Part shown: piece after piece, positions 8,970 to 18,357 of the stretch
How the letters are laid out: each line of letters begins with the position of its first letter
Numbering within the stretch: the first letter of the stretch is position 1
Assembly: GCA_019689555.1 (NCBI GenBank)
Contig: JADGHE010000028.1
Location: forward strand, 1 to 39,356
Direction: 5' to 3'
Origin: Variibacter sp.
Lineage (GTDB): Bacteria; Pseudomonadota; Alphaproteobacteria; Rhizobiales; Xanthobacteraceae
Length of the DNA stretch: 39,356 nt
Notes under the pieces: model-generated
Told to the model about the DNA's origin: nothing
Database searches by the model: none
The model's input: only the letters and a program-made list of their open reading frames with translations
Program-made: the position numbers and the translations under genes

Positions 8970-8999
8970 CCGCAGGCGCGCTTGGCAAGCCGCCTGCGG
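8970..8999. promoter_or_regulatory. Nested palindrome between purM and pgsA-like gene
   Basis: CCGCAGGCG (8970-8978) is the exact inverse of CGCCTGCGG (8991-8999), and inside it GCTTG (8980-8984) is the inverse of CAAGC (8986-8990). Only base 8979 is unpaired, plus the centre base. It overlaps a possible plus-strand -35 element (TTGGCA, 8982-8987). It could be an operator for the divergent promoters or a strong DNA/RNA hairpin. Confidence 0.5.
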
Positions 9000-9010
9000 G
9001 GGGGTATGGC
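8982..9010 (+). promoter_or_regulatory. Possible promoter of the pgsA-hda-ppk-ppx run
   Basis: TTGGCA (8982-8987) and TATGGC (9005-9010) are 17 bases apart, matching sigma-70 elements at 5/6 and 3/6. The -35 lies in the centre of the palindrome. The predicted start is about 30 bases before the GTG. Confidence 0.35.
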
Positions 9011-9045
9011 GTGACTCGCACCCGTTGTGAAACCTGTTCAAAAGC

Positions 9046-9591
9046 GTGAGCCTTCCCAACCTCATCACCTTAGCGCGAATTCTCTCGGTTCCGATCCTCG
9101 TCTGGGCGATCGCCGCGAACGAGATGGCATTCGCCTTCGTGCTGTTCGTGGCGGCGGGCATCAGCGACGCGGTCGACGGCTTTCTCGCCAAACGATTCGG
9201 CATGAAGAGCGAGCTCGGCGCCTATCTCGATCCGCTCGCCGACAAGGTGCTGATCGTCTCGATCTATGTGGCGCTGGGCATCAGCGGGGCGGTGCCCCGG
9301 TGGCTCGTCATCCTCGTCGTGTCCCGCGACCTCATGATCGTGGGCGCCGTCATGCTGTCGTGGCTGGTGGGCAAGCCGGTCACGGTGAGGCCGCTCGTAA
9401 TTTCCAAGCTCAATACGGTTGCCCAGATCGTCTTCGCGGGACTGGTGCTGGCCTCGCTCGGCCTGCATTTCGAGCCCGGCCCGCTGCTTCCGGCGGTGAT
9501 GGCGGTGGTCGCCGCCTTGACGCTGCTGTCGGTCGCGGCCTATGTCCGCGAATGGGTCCGGCACATGGGCGCGAACGGAGCGCCGCGCTGA
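9046..9591 (+). CDS. pgsA: CDP-alcohol phosphatidyltransferase (PgsA-like)
   Basis: The 181-residue integral membrane protein carries the family motif: Asp41-xx-Asp44-Gly45, Lys49-Arg50, Gly58, Asp62 and Asp66 ([11 protein letters not shown]...[11 protein letters not shown]). These residues bind metal and the CDP moiety. The [11 protein letters not shown] start is typical of phosphatidylglycerophosphate synthase, which joins CDP-diacylglycerol to glycerol-3-phosphate. Cardiolipin or phosphatidylcholine synthases of the same fold cannot be fully excluded. The start is GTG, and no strong ribosome site precedes it. It heads a five-gene plus-strand run. Confidence 0.85.
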   Translation: MSLPNLITLARILSVPILVWAIAANEMAFAFVLFVAAGISDAVDGFLAKRFGMKSELGAYLDPLADKVLIVSIYVALGISGAVPRWLVILVVSRDLMIVGAVMLSWLVGKPVTVRPLVISKLNTVAQIVFAGLVLASLGLHFEPGPLLPAVMAVVAALTLLSVAAYVREWVRHMGANGAPR

Positions 9592-9637
9592 GCCGAGGAC
9601 GGTCGGTTCTCCTTGGACGCCGGGGTCGGAGGCGGCT

Positions 9638-10759
9638 GTGGCATCCCCTATCGGCTTCCAGCGCCAGGTGACGTTCTGGCTCGCCGCGACGGCCTTGTTT
9701 CTGGCGCTGGTCTGGCTCCTGCACGAAATCCTGCTGCCCTTCGTCGCCGGAATGGCGCTGGCCTATCTCTTCAATCCGCTGGCGAACCGCCTCGCGCGGA
9801 TCGGGATCGGCCGCCTGGTGGCATCCCTGGTCATCATCGGGCTGTTCGTCCTGAGCTTCGTCGTGCTGGTCCTGCTCATCGTCCCCATCCTCGGCGGGCA
9901 GCTTTCGGCCTTCATCGAGAATTTGCCGGGCTATGTGCAGCGCCTGCAGGCGGTGCTCGCCGATCCCAGCCGTCCGCTGCTGCGGCGGGTGCTGGGGGAG
10001 AACCTCACCGGACCCGACGTCTCCTTGGGCGAACTCGTGTCGCAGGGCGCGGGCTGGCTCACCGCATTTCTGAAATCGCTGTGGTCGGGCGGGAAGGCGC
10101 TGGTCTCGATCTTCTCGCTGATGGTGGTGACGCCGGTGGTCGCGTTCTATGTGCTCTACGACTGGGAAAGGATGATCGCGACGGTCGACCGCTGGGTGCC
10201 GCTGCCGTACCGGGAAACGGTGCACGAGCTCGCGCGCGAAATCGACGTCGCGATTGCCGGATTCGTGCGCGGCCAGATCGGCGTCTGCCTCGTCCTAGGC
10301 TCGCTCTATGCGCTCGGGCTCACGCTCGTCGGGCTCAATTTCGGGCTGCTCATCGGCCTCGTGTCGGGCATCATCACCTTCATCCCCTATGTCGGGTCGT
10401 TGACCGGCCTCGTTCTCTCCACGAGCGTGGCGGTCGCGCAGTTCTGGCCGAACTGGACGGTGATCCTGACGGTCGTCGGCATCTTCTTCGCCGGGCAGTT
10501 TCTCGAGGGCTACATCCTCACCCCCAGGCTCGTCGGCCGCAGCGTGGGCCTGCACCCGGTGTGGCTGATGTTCTCGCTGTTCGCCTTCGGCTATCTGCTG
10601 GGCTTCGTCGGCTTGCTGCTTGCGGTCCCGCTCGCCGCGGCCATCGGCGTGATTTCGCGCTTCGCGCTGCGGCGCTATATGAGCAGCGCCCTCTACACCG
10701 GTGAAACGGAAGCGGAAGCCGCGCCGCCGTCGCGCGCGGGCCGGCCTTCGCAAAGGTAG
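9638..10759 (+). CDS. AI-2E family transporter (PerM-like)
   Basis: The roughly 373-residue membrane protein has the AI-2E/PerM pattern. N-terminal helices (LAATALFLALVWLL, then VASLVIIGLFVLSFVVLVLL) are followed by a large soluble loop containing LPGYVQRLQ, then a C-terminal helical block with GLVSGIITFIPYVGS and GYILTPRLVGRSVGLHP. Relatives have been linked to autoinducer export, Na+/H+ exchange or general permease roles; the substrate here is unknown. I chose the GTG at 9638 because GGAGG lies five bases ahead; the frame is open further upstream, overlapping pgsA. Ten bases separate it from hda, a neighbourhood I recall from many alphaproteobacteria. Confidence 0.85.
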   Translation: MASPIGFQRQVTFWLAATALFLALVWLLHEILLPFVAGMALAYLFNPLANRLARIGIGRLVASLVIIGLFVLSFVVLVLLIVPILGGQLSAFIENLPGYVQRLQAVLADPSRPLLRRVLGENLTGPDVSLGELVSQGAGWLTAFLKSLWSGGKALVSIFSLMVVTPVVAFYVLYDWERMIATVDRWVPLPYRETVHELAREIDVAIAGFVRGQIGVCLVLGSLYALGLTLVGLNFGLLIGLVSGIITFIPYVGSLTGLVLSTSVAVAQFWPNWTVILTVVGIFFAGQFLEGYILTPRLVGRSVGLHPVWLMFSLFAFGYLLGFVGLLLAVPLAAAIGVISRFALRRYMSSALYTGETEAEAAPPSRAGRPSQR

Positions 10760-10768
10760 GCGACCGCC

Positions 10769-11443
10769 GTGGCCCAGCCTGTTCGTGCCCGTCAGCTTGC
10801 GTTCGACCTGTTCCACGGCGAGAGCCTTTCGCGCGAGGATTTTCTCGTCGGCCCGACGAACGCCGAGGCGCTGGCCCTGATCGAACGCTGGCCGGACTGG
10901 CCGACGCCGATCGTCGCGCTGGTCGGCCCGGCGGGAGCGGGAAAGAGCCATCTTGCGGCGATCTGGGCGGCGGAAGCGGGCGCGCGCTTCCTCTCCGCGC
11001 GGGCGCTGCGGGAGGCCGACCTTCCGGCCGCGCTCGCGACCGGGGCGCTGGTGGTCGAGGATCTGGCCCCCGGCGCGTTCGACGAGCGCGCCTTGTTCCA
11101 TCTCCTCAACCTCGCCCGCGAGCAGGAAGCCTTCGTGCTGCTGACGAGCGGCGCGCCCGCGCTCACGGCGAAGCTGCCGGACCTCGCCTCGCGCCTGCGG
11201 GCCGTGCCCGTCGTCCGGCTCGCTCCGCCCGACGAGGCCCTGCTGCGCGCCGTGCTGGTGAAGCTGTTCGCCGACCGGCAATTGCGGGTGGACGAGGGTT
11301 TGATCACATTTCTCATCGGCCGCATCGAACGCTCGGTGCCGGCCGCGAAGGCGGCTGTCGCCCGGCTCGACGGCGAGGCGCTGCGCCTGCGCCGGCCCGT
11401 CAACCGCGCGCTCGCCGCCGAGCTGTTCCAGGCCCCGGGCTGA
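10769..11443 (+). CDS. hda: DnaA-related replication regulator Hda
   Basis: The 224-residue AAA+ protein resembles the ATPase domain of DnaA but lacks the DNA-binding domain IV, as Hda does. With the sliding clamp, Hda stimulates ATP hydrolysis by DnaA and prevents re-initiation. The N-terminal QLAFDL (residues 9-14) matches the clamp-binding motif pattern. Walker A is GPAGAGKS (53-60) and Walker B is LVVEDL near 93-98. A sensor region and the C-terminal lid with LNRAL-like [10 protein letters not shown] follow. The start is GTG and lies ten bases after the permease stop, indicating co-transcription. Confidence 0.9.
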   Translation: MAQPVRARQLAFDLFHGESLSREDFLVGPTNAEALALIERWPDWPTPIVALVGPAGAGKSHLAAIWAAEAGARFLSARALREADLPAALATGALVVEDLAPGAFDERALFHLLNLAREQEAFVLLTSGAPALTAKLPDLASRLRAVPVVRLAPPDEALLRAVLVKLFADRQLRVDEGLITFLIGRIERSVPAAKAAVARLDGEALRLRRPVNRALAAELFQAPG

Positions 11444-11519
11444 GCCTGGAACGCGCGCGCCGCTTGTGTCACCTTGCGGTCATGATGGGCCGCCACCTTG
11501 GCGGCCTTGCGAGGAAAGG

Positions 11520-13724
11520 ATGAGTACGGCCGACACGGCAGCCTTGGCTGGTGCAGCGGAGCGTGGACTCCCGGTCCCGCCGGTGGGCGGCGACCTCTCG
11601 CGCTCGCCGGAACGCTTCGTCAACCGCGAGCTGTCCTGGCTGCATTTCAACCGCCGCGTGCTCGAGGCCTCGCTCGACCCCGCCCATCCGCTGCTGGAGC
11701 GGGTGCGCTTCCTCTCGATCTCGGCGAACAATCTCGACGAGTTCTTCATGGTGCGGGTGGCGGGCCTCAAGGCGCAGGCGCGCGCGGGCATTCTGACCCG
11801 CAGCCCGGACGGTCTCACCCCGAGCGAGCAGCTTGCGCGGATCAGCGAGGCGGTCGCCGCGCTCGCGAGCGACCAGCAGGCGCGCTGGCGCGAGCTGCGC
11901 GCCGAGCTTGCGCAGAACGGCATCGTCCTGGTCGACGGCCAGGACGTCACCAAGCACGAGAAGGCGTGGCTCGAGGACCATTTTCTCCATCACATCTTTC
12001 CGGTGCTGACGCCGCTCGCGATCGACCCGGCCCATCCGTTCCCCTTCATCCCCAATCTCGGCTTCTCGCTCGCGCTGCAGCTCGTCCGCACGACCGACGG
12101 CCGGTCGATGAACGCGCTGATCCGCGTGCCGAACCGCATCGATCGCTTCATCCGCCTGCCCGATCCGGTCGACGGCGGCGGCCTGCGGCTCATCACGCTG
12201 GAGCAGGCGATGGGCCTGTTCATCGGCCGGCTCTTCCCCGGCTACATCGTGCGCGGACAAGGGAGCTTCCGCGTCATCCGCGACTCGGAGGTGGAAATCG
12301 AGGAAGAGGCGGAGGACCTCGTCCGCGTCTTCGAGACGGCGCTCAAGCGCCGCCGCCGCGGGTCGGTGATCCGGCTGGAGATCGAGGCGGCCATGCCGGC
12401 GGCGCTGCGCCGCTTCGTGCAGAGCGAGCTCGGCGCGGCCGACGACGAGGTGTTCCTGGTCGACGGCGTGCTCGCCCTCAACGAGCTCTCGCAGCTCACG
12501 GCCGTCGAGCGCCCCGACCTCGAATTCGTGCCCTACAATCCGCGCTTCCCGGAGCGGATCCGCGAGCATGGGGGCGACTGCTTCGCCGCCATCCGGCAGA
12601 AGGATCTCATCGTGCATCACCCCTACGAATCGTTCGACGTGGTGGTGCAGTTCCTGAACCAGGCGGCGCGCGATCCGAACGTCGTCGCCATCAAGCAGAC
12701 GCTCTATCGCACCTCGAACGACAGCCCGATCGTCAAGGCGCTGGCGGAGGCGGCGGAGACGGGGAAGTCCGTGACCGCGCTCGTCGAGCTCAAGGCGCGT
12801 TTCGACGAGGAGGCGAACATCCGCTGGGCGCGCGATCTCGAACGCGCGGGCGCGCAGGTGGTGTTCGGCTTCATCGAGCTGAAAACGCACGCCAAGCTGT
12901 CGCTCGTGGTGCGCCGCGAGGGCGGATCGCTGATGTCCTACGTCCACGTCGGCACCGGCAACTACCATCCCGTGACCGCGCGCCTTTACACGGATCTGTC
13001 GTTCTTCACGGCCGATCCGGTGATCGGGCGGGACGTCGCGCGCATCTTCAATTTCATCACCGGCTACGCCGAGCCGGCGGAGCTCGAGAGAATGGCGGTG
13101 TCGCCGCTCAGCCTGCGGCGGCGCATCCTCGAGCACATCGCCGAGGAGATCGAGCACGCCAAGGCCGGGCGGCCGGCCGCCATCTGGATGAAGATGAACG
13201 CCCTCGTGGACCCCGAGATCATCGACGCGCTCTATGCGGCCTCGCAGGCCGGCGTCGAGATCGACCTCGTGGTCCGCGGCATCTGCTGCCTGCGGCCGGG
13301 GGTGCCCGGCCTGTCGGACAACATCCACGTCAAGTCGATCGTCGGCCGGTTCCTCGAACACGGCCGCATCTACTGCTTCGGCATGGGCCACGGCCTGCCG
13401 CACCAGAAGGCCGCGGTCTACATCTCCTCGGCCGACATGATGCCGCGCAATCTCGACCGCCGGGTCGAGGTGCTGTGCCCGATCTCCAACCCCACCGTGC
13501 ATCAGCAGGTGCTCGACCAGATCATGGTGGCGAACCTTTTGGACAACCAGCAGAGCTGGGCGGTCTTGCCCGACGGCAGCTCCGTGCGCATAAAGGTTCG
13601 CGAGGGCGAAGAGCCCTTCAATGCGCACAAATACTTCATGACCAATCCAAGCCTGTCGGGCCGTGGAAAATCGCTCAAAGACTCCTCTCCCCGCAGCCTC
13701 CTCCGGCGGCAGCAGCGCGTCTAA
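11520..13724 (+). CDS. ppk1: Polyphosphate kinase 1
   Basis: The enzyme reversibly builds inorganic polyphosphate from the gamma phosphate of ATP and is usually membrane-associated. The 734-residue protein has all four PPK1 domains: an N domain starting [12 protein letters not shown] (33-44), a head domain, and two PLD-like C domains. His457 in KTHAKL is the expected phosphohistidine, followed by [10 protein letters not shown]. The second domain has [33 protein letters not shown] precedes the ATG. The last 62 bases overlap the ppx start, so kinase and phosphatase are translationally linked. Confidence 0.97.
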   Translation: MSTADTAALAGAAERGLPVPPVGGDLSRSPERFVNRELSWLHFNRRVLEASLDPAHPLLERVRFLSISANNLDEFFMVRVAGLKAQARAGILTRSPDGLTPSEQLARISEAVAALASDQQARWRELRAELAQNGIVLVDGQDVTKHEKAWLEDHFLHHIFPVLTPLAIDPAHPFPFIPNLGFSLALQLVRTTDGRSMNALIRVPNRIDRFIRLPDPVDGGGLRLITLEQAMGLFIGRLFPGYIVRGQGSFRVIRDSEVEIEEEAEDLVRVFETALKRRRRGSVIRLEIEAAMPAALRRFVQSELGAADDEVFLVDGVLALNELSQLTAVERPDLEFVPYNPRFPERIREHGGDCFAAIRQKDLIVHHPYESFDVVVQFLNQAARDPNVVAIKQTLYRTSNDSPIVKALAEAAETGKSVTALVELKARFDEEANIRWARDLERAGAQVVFGFIELKTHAKLSLVVRREGGSLMSYVHVGTGNYHPVTARLYTDLSFFTADPVIGRDVARIFNFITGYAEPAELERMAVSPLSLRRRILEHIAEEIEHAKAGRPAAIWMKMNALVDPEIIDALYAASQAGVEIDLVVRGICCLRPGVPGLSDNIHVKSIVGRFLEHGRIYCFGMGHGLPHQKAAVYISSADMMPRNLDRRVEVLCPISNPTVHQQVLDQIMVANLLDNQQSWAVLPDGSSVRIKVREGEEPFNAHKYFMTNPSLSGRGKSLKDSSPRSLLRRQQRV

Positions 13725-15252
13725 GGCGGCGCATGCGGGGCGCGGGCGCGGCGAGGCGCCGGGGCGGCTCGATCACGGCCCCCCCGTCGCCGTCATCGAC
13801 ATCGGCTCCAACTCGGTCCGTCTCGTCGTCTACGAGGGGCTAACGCGCAGCCCGACCCCCATCTTCAACGAAAAGACGCTGTGCGGCCTCGGCCGCGAAG
13901 TGCAGTCGACGGGTCTGCTCGCGCCCGATGCCGTGCTCAAGGCGTTGAGCGCGCTCAAGCGCTTCCGCGCCTTGTGCGACGTGCTGCGGGTCGAGCGGCA
14001 GTGGGTCGTCGCCACGGCGGCCTGCCGCGAAGCCGAGAACGGTCCCGACTTCATCGCTGAGGCCGAGCGCGTCTGCGGCGCCAAGATCGAGGTCTTGTCG
14101 GGCCGGCGGGAGGCCGAGCTTTCGGCGCTCGGCGTCGTCTCCGGCATACACCGGCCGGACGGGATCGTCGGCGACCTCGGCGGCGGCTCGCTCGAGCTCG
14201 TGGACGTGCGCGGGATGAGCATCCGGCGCGGAACTACGCTGCCGCTCGGCGGCCTCGCCCTCCAGGACGTGTCGGCGAAATCGATCAAGAAGGCCGAGAA
14301 GATCGTGCGCGCAGCGCTCGCGGACGTGCCGGCGCTGGAGGCCGGCGCGCGGCGCACCTTCTACGCGGTCGGCGGCACGTGGCGGGCGCTCGCGCGCCTG
14401 CACATGTGGCAGATCGGCTATCCGCTGCACGTGACGCACGGCTACGTCATTCCGGCGAAGGAGACGTTCGAGTTCTCCCGCCTCGTTCATCGGGTGGACA
14501 CGGAGATGCTCTCGCGCATCGAGGTCATCTCCGACGCCCGGCGGCCGCTGCTCGCCTACGGCGCGCTGGTGCTCGAGCACGTGGTGCGCATCGCCAAGCC
14601 CAAACAGGTCGTCTTCTCGGCGCTCGGGGTGCGCGAGGGCCTGCTCTTCTCGCTGCTCGACGCCGAGGAGCGCAAGCGCGATCCGCTGCTCGCAGCGGCG
14701 CGCGACCTCAACCTCCTGCGCTCGCGCGCGCCCGAGCACGGCGAAGAGCTGATCGCGTGGACCGACGGCTTCATGGCGAATTCGGGTCTCGACGAGACCG
14801 CGGAGGAGAGGCGGCTGCGGCATGCGGCCTGTCTGCTCGCCGACATCGGCTGGCGCGCGCACCCGGACTATCGCGGCGAGCAGTCGCTCAACATCATCGC
14901 GCATGCGGGATTCATCGGCATCGACCATCCGGGGCGGGCTTTTCTCGCGCTCTCGGTCTTCTTCCGCCACGTCGGGCTGATCGACGACGAGTTGTCGCCG
15001 CGCCTGCGCGAGCTCGCCTCCACGCGCATGCTCGACCGGGCGCGCGTGCTCGGCGCGGCGATGCGGGTCGCCTATCTCGTGTCGGCGGCGATGCCGGGCG
15101 TTCTGCCGCGGGCGCCGCTGCGGGTGGAGCGCGGGCGGCTCGTGCTGCGCCTGCCCGGCCCGCTCGGCGCGCTCGCCGGCGAGCGCCTGTTCAACCGCCT
15201 GCGGCAGCTCGCGCGGCTCATCGGCCGCGAGCCGGTGATGGTGACCGAGTAA
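13663..15252 (+). CDS. ppx: Exopolyphosphatase / Ppx-GppA phosphatase
   Basis: The enzyme removes terminal phosphates from polyphosphate and, in related GppA, converts pppGpp to ppGpp. The 529-residue protein has the ASKHA fold: [18 protein letters not shown] near residue 43, and [15 protein letters not shown] as the second phosphate-binding loop. An HD-like helical C-terminal domain contains [20 protein letters not shown]. The GTG start lies inside the 3' end of ppk1 in another frame. About 40 Ser/Gly/Ala-rich residues precede the first strand, so a later start is possible. The ppk-ppx pair controls the polyphosphate pool. Confidence 0.95.
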   Translation: MENRSKTPLPAASSGGSSASKAAHAGRGRGEAPGRLDHGPPVAVIDIGSNSVRLVVYEGLTRSPTPIFNEKTLCGLGREVQSTGLLAPDAVLKALSALKRFRALCDVLRVERQWVVATAACREAENGPDFIAEAERVCGAKIEVLSGRREAELSALGVVSGIHRPDGIVGDLGGGSLELVDVRGMSIRRGTTLPLGGLALQDVSAKSIKKAEKIVRAALADVPALEAGARRTFYAVGGTWRALARLHMWQIGYPLHVTHGYVIPAKETFEFSRLVHRVDTEMLSRIEVISDARRPLLAYGALVLEHVVRIAKPKQVVFSALGVREGLLFSLLDAEERKRDPLLAAARDLNLLRSRAPEHGEELIAWTDGFMANSGLDETAEERRLRHAACLLADIGWRAHPDYRGEQSLNIIAHAGFIGIDHPGRAFLALSVFFRHVGLIDDELSPRLRELASTRMLDRARVLGAAMRVAYLVSAAMPGVLPRAPLRVERGRLVLRLPGPLGALAGERLFNRLRQLARLIGREPVMVTE

Positions 15253-15270
15253 GTCCCGGCAGACGCGCCT

Positions 15271-16488
15271 CTATTCGCCGCCGGCCGGGGACCTCGCCTC
15301 GCGCGCGGGCTTGCGGGCCTCCTTGGCCGCCGCGTGCGCCGGCTCGCGCTCCACGGCGGTGACGCGGCCCTTTTCGACGGCAAGCGCGAGGCGCCCGTGC
15401 TTCAGCGCCAACGCCTTCTCGCCGAACAGCTCGCGGCGCCAGCCGCTCAGCGCCGGCACGTCGGCCTCGTCGTCGGCGGCGATGCGCTCGAGATCGTCGA
15501 CAGTCGCGATCACCTTCGCGGCGACCCCGTGGCGCTCGGCTGTCATGCGCAGCAGCACCTTGAGCAGCTCCACCGTGGCGGTTCCGTTCTGCGCCTGGCG
15601 CGCGTGCTCGATGCGCGGCAGCGTCTTCGGGTCGCGGGCGAGCCCGCGGCGCACGGCCTCGACGATGTCGTGGCCCCATTTCGAGCGCTCCAGACCCTTC
15701 GGCACGGAGCGCAGGCCGGCCAGCCGCTCCAGCGTTGTCGGCGCGTGAATGGCGATGTCGGTGAGCACCTCGTCCTTGAGGATGCGCCCGCGCGGCACGT
15801 CGCGTGCCTGCGCCTCGCGCTCGCGCCAGGCCGCGACTTCGATCAGAACCGCGAGCTCGCGCGGCTTGCGCACACGCGTCTTCAGCCGCTCCCAGGCGCG
15901 CTCCGGATCGGCCCGGTAGGTGTCGGGCGAGACCAGCACGTCCATTTCCTCGAACACCCAGTCGACGCGGCCCCTCCGCTCGAGATCGGCGGCGAGCGCC
16001 ACGTAGACGTCGCGCAGATGCGTCACGTCGGAGATCGCATAGGCGATTTGCTCCGGCGTCAGCGGCCGGCGCGACCAGTCCGTGAAGCGGTGGGACTTGT
16101 CGAGCGTGTCGCCGGTGATCCGGTACACGAGCTGATCGTAGGAAATGGCGTCGCCATAGCCCAGCACCATGGCCGCCACCTGGGTGTCGAACACCGGATG
16201 CGGAATGAGGCCGGCGCGGTGCCAGATGATCTCGATGTCCTGCCGCGCGGCGTGAAACACCTTGAGCACGGCCTCGTTCGCCATCAGCGCGAAGAACGGC
16301 TCGAGGTCGATGCCCTCGGCGAGCGCGTCGATGACCACGGCCTCGTCCGTGCTCGCCATCTGCACCACGCACAGCTTGGGGTAGTAGGTGGTCTCGCGCA
16401 GAAACTCCGTATCGACGGTGATGAAGGGGTGTTGGGCGAGCCGCGCGCAGGCCGCCGCCAGTTTCTGGTTCGAGGTGATGGGCTCCAT
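15271..16488 (-). CDS. rnd: Ribonuclease D
   Basis: This 3'-5' exoribonuclease trims tRNA precursors and other stable RNAs. The 405-residue protein shows the DEDDy active site: Asp26 and Glu28 in TVDTEFL, Asp84 in HAARQDIEI, and Tyr150-x3-Asp154 in [13 protein letters not shown]. An HRDC domain spans about 210-290 ([23 protein letters not shown] region). The last 25-30 residues are an Ala/Lys/Arg/Glu-rich tail not needed for the fold. It converges on ppx with 18 bases between the stops. It normally lies close to aspS; here a thiamine-diphosphate enzyme is in between. Confidence 0.96.
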   Translation of the reverse strand: MEPITSNQKLAAACARLAQHPFITVDTEFLRETTYYPKLCVVQMASTDEAVVIDALAEGIDLEPFFALMANEAVLKVFHAARQDIEIIWHRAGLIPHPVFDTQVAAMVLGYGDAISYDQLVYRITGDTLDKSHRFTDWSRRPLTPEQIAYAISDVTHLRDVYVALAADLERRGRVDWVFEEMDVLVSPDTYRADPERAWERLKTRVRKPRELAVLIEVAAWREREAQARDVPRGRILKDEVLTDIAIHAPTTLERLAGLRSVPKGLERSKWGHDIVEAVRRGLARDPKTLPRIEHARQAQNGTATVELLKVLLRMTAERHGVAAKVIATVDDLERIAADDEADVPALSGWRRELFGEKALALKHGRLALAVEKGRVTAVEREPAHAAAKEARKPAREARSPAGGE

Positions 16489-16573
16489 GACGGTTCAATT
16501 ACCGCAGTCGCGGCGGATTGTCGCGGGGGCGGCGCGGCGAATTATGCCGCAGTGCGGCATGCCCGACGCCGGC

Positions 16574-18199
16574 CTAGCCCCGCACCCGCGGCAGCATGAT
16601 GAACTCCCACGGGCTCGGCATCGGCCCGACCGGAACCTCGATCACCGTCGGTCCGTCGCGGCGGGCGAAGCCGCGGCGCAGGGCGCCGCGCAGCTCGTCC
16701 GGCGTCCGGGCGCGCTCGGCGGCCGCGCCGAAGCTTTCGGCGAAGCGGACGAAATCGGGGTTCGCAAGGTCGCTGGCGATGAGGCGGTTGCCATAGGCCT
16801 CCTCCTGGATGCGGCGCACATTGCCGAAGGCCCCGTCCGCGAACACCACCGTGACGAGCGGAATGCGATGGCGCATCGCGGTGGCGAGCTCGTTCGCGGT
16901 GTAGAGAAAACCGCCATCCCCGGCGATGGAGACGACGGGCACGTCGGGCCGCGCGTGCTGCGCCCCGAGCGCAGTCGCAAAGCCCCAGCCGAGATTGTCC
17001 TGATAGCCGGGCGAAAGGAACGTGCGCGGCTTGTAGACCGGGAAGGCGAGCCGCGCGGCGAAGCCGATCTGCGTCACCTCGTCGATATAGATGCCGTCCT
17101 CGGGAAGCTCCGCCCGCAGCGCCTCGAGGAAGGCGATCTGCGGCGCGAGCTTGGACAGGCGCATGCGCCATTTCGCCTGACGCTCCAGCATCTCCTCGCG
17201 GCGGGAGGGGCGGGCGCGGTTGTGGCCGGGCAGCACCTCCAAGAGGCGTTGCAGGATCGGCTTGGCGTCGCCGACGAGGGCGACGGCCGGCCGCCGAAAG
17301 CGCTCGGGCTCCTCGGGATCGGCGTCGATGCGGATGACGGCGAGGTCGTCGTCTAGGCCCCACACCGCCTGGGGCACGTGCAGCCGCGTGCCGATGCCGA
17401 GCACCACGTCGGCCTCCGCCCACAGTTCGTGGGCGAGCGGCAGCGTGACGCTCAGCGGGTCGCGGCTGTCGAGCACGCCGCGGCCGCGGCGATAGCCGAG
17501 CACCGGCGCCTGCAGCATCGCGGAGAGCGCGGTCACCTCTTCGCTCGCGTCCTGCGCGCCGCCGCCGCAGACGATGAGCGGGCGGGCGGAGGCGCCGAGC
17601 CTTTTCGCCGCGGCGCGCACCGCGTCCTCGTCGATCGGCACCGGCTCGGGCTCGGCGGGGGCGACGGGCGGCACCGCGCCCCGGCGGCCCCAGAGGTCGA
17701 TCGCGCATTCGAGCGCCGCCGGGCCGGGCCGGCCGGTGCGCATAGCGCGCATGGCGGCCGCCACGCGGGCAGGGGCCTCGTGCGGGGCCCGGATGCGCGC
17801 GGAAAAGTCCACGAGCCGGGCGAGGATGCCTGCCTGGTCGCGGATCTCGTGCAGGTGGCCGAAGCCGCGTCCGATTTCGGCCTGGGGGATCTGCCCGATG
17901 AGCGCCAGCACCGGGGCGTTCATGCCGTAGGCGGTGAGGAGGGCCGCGGCGGTGTTGAGCAGGCCCGGCCCGGGCACGACCGCATAGGCCTGCGGCCGCC
18001 CCGTCGCCAGCGCCGCGCCGAGGGCCATATAGGCCGCGCCTTGCTCGTGGCGCGCATGCACGGTGCGGATGCGGTCCGCGGCGTGAAACAGGGCGTCGAA
18101 CAGATGGTCGTTGTGGATGCCGGGGAGGGCGTACATCGTGTCCACGCCGTGGGCGATCAGCGCCGCGACGGTCGCCTCGGCGGTCGTCATTCGTGTCAT
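16574..18199 (-). CDS. Thiamine-diphosphate-dependent enzyme, acetolactate synthase-like
   Basis: The 541-residue protein has the three domains of the pyruvate oxidase/acetolactate synthase group. The PYR domain carries the activating Glu52 in [14 protein letters not shown]. The central Rossmann-like domain runs from about 190 to 330. The PP domain has GDGG at 427-430 and, where Asn-Asn is usual, Ala-Asp (Asp455) in [10 protein letters not shown]. There is no regulatory-subunit gene beside it and the sequence lacks clear biosynthetic AHAS hallmarks, so a catabolic decarboxylase, carboligase or lyase is at least as likely as acetolactate synthase. It is divergent from aspS and upstream of rnd on the same strand with an 85-base gap. 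Substrate unknown. Confidence 0.88.
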   Translation of the reverse strand: MTRMTTAEATVAALIAHGVDTMYALPGIHNDHLFDALFHAADRIRTVHARHEQGAAYMALGAALATGRPQAYAVVPGPGLLNTAAALLTAYGMNAPVLALIGQIPQAEIGRGFGHLHEIRDQAGILARLVDFSARIRAPHEAPARVAAAMRAMRTGRPGPAALECAIDLWGRRGAVPPVAPAEPEPVPIDEDAVRAAAKRLGASARPLIVCGGGAQDASEEVTALSAMLQAPVLGYRRGRGVLDSRDPLSVTLPLAHELWAEADVVLGIGTRLHVPQAVWGLDDDLAVIRIDADPEEPERFRRPAVALVGDAKPILQRLLEVLPGHNRARPSRREEMLERQAKWRMRLSKLAPQIAFLEALRAELPEDGIYIDEVTQIGFAARLAFPVYKPRTFLSPGYQDNLGWGFATALGAQHARPDVPVVSIAGDGGFLYTANELATAMRHRIPLVTVVFADGAFGNVRRIQEEAYGNRLIASDLANPDFVRFAESFGAAAERARTPDELRGALRRGFARRDGPTVIEVPVGPMPSPWEFIMLPRVRG

Positions 18200-18294
18200 G
18201 CCGCGACCCGGATATGCTGTCGTTCGGGGCGAGTGTGCAGGCCGGGGTCACCGGCGGCAAGGCGATCCCCGGAGGGGGACCTGCGAGCCTTTCC

Positions 18295-18300
18295 TTGACA
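18295..18300 (+). promoter_or_regulatory. Perfect -35 hexamer upstream of aspS
   Basis: TTGACA lies 58 bases before the aspS ATG. The expected -10 position has no convincing match to TATAAT, so only the -35 half is supported. Confidence 0.3.
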
Positions 18301-18357
18301 AAGCGGGGGCCGCATGCACCTTCGCGCCGCGGCAAGCCAGAGCTTTTCGGGACATTC

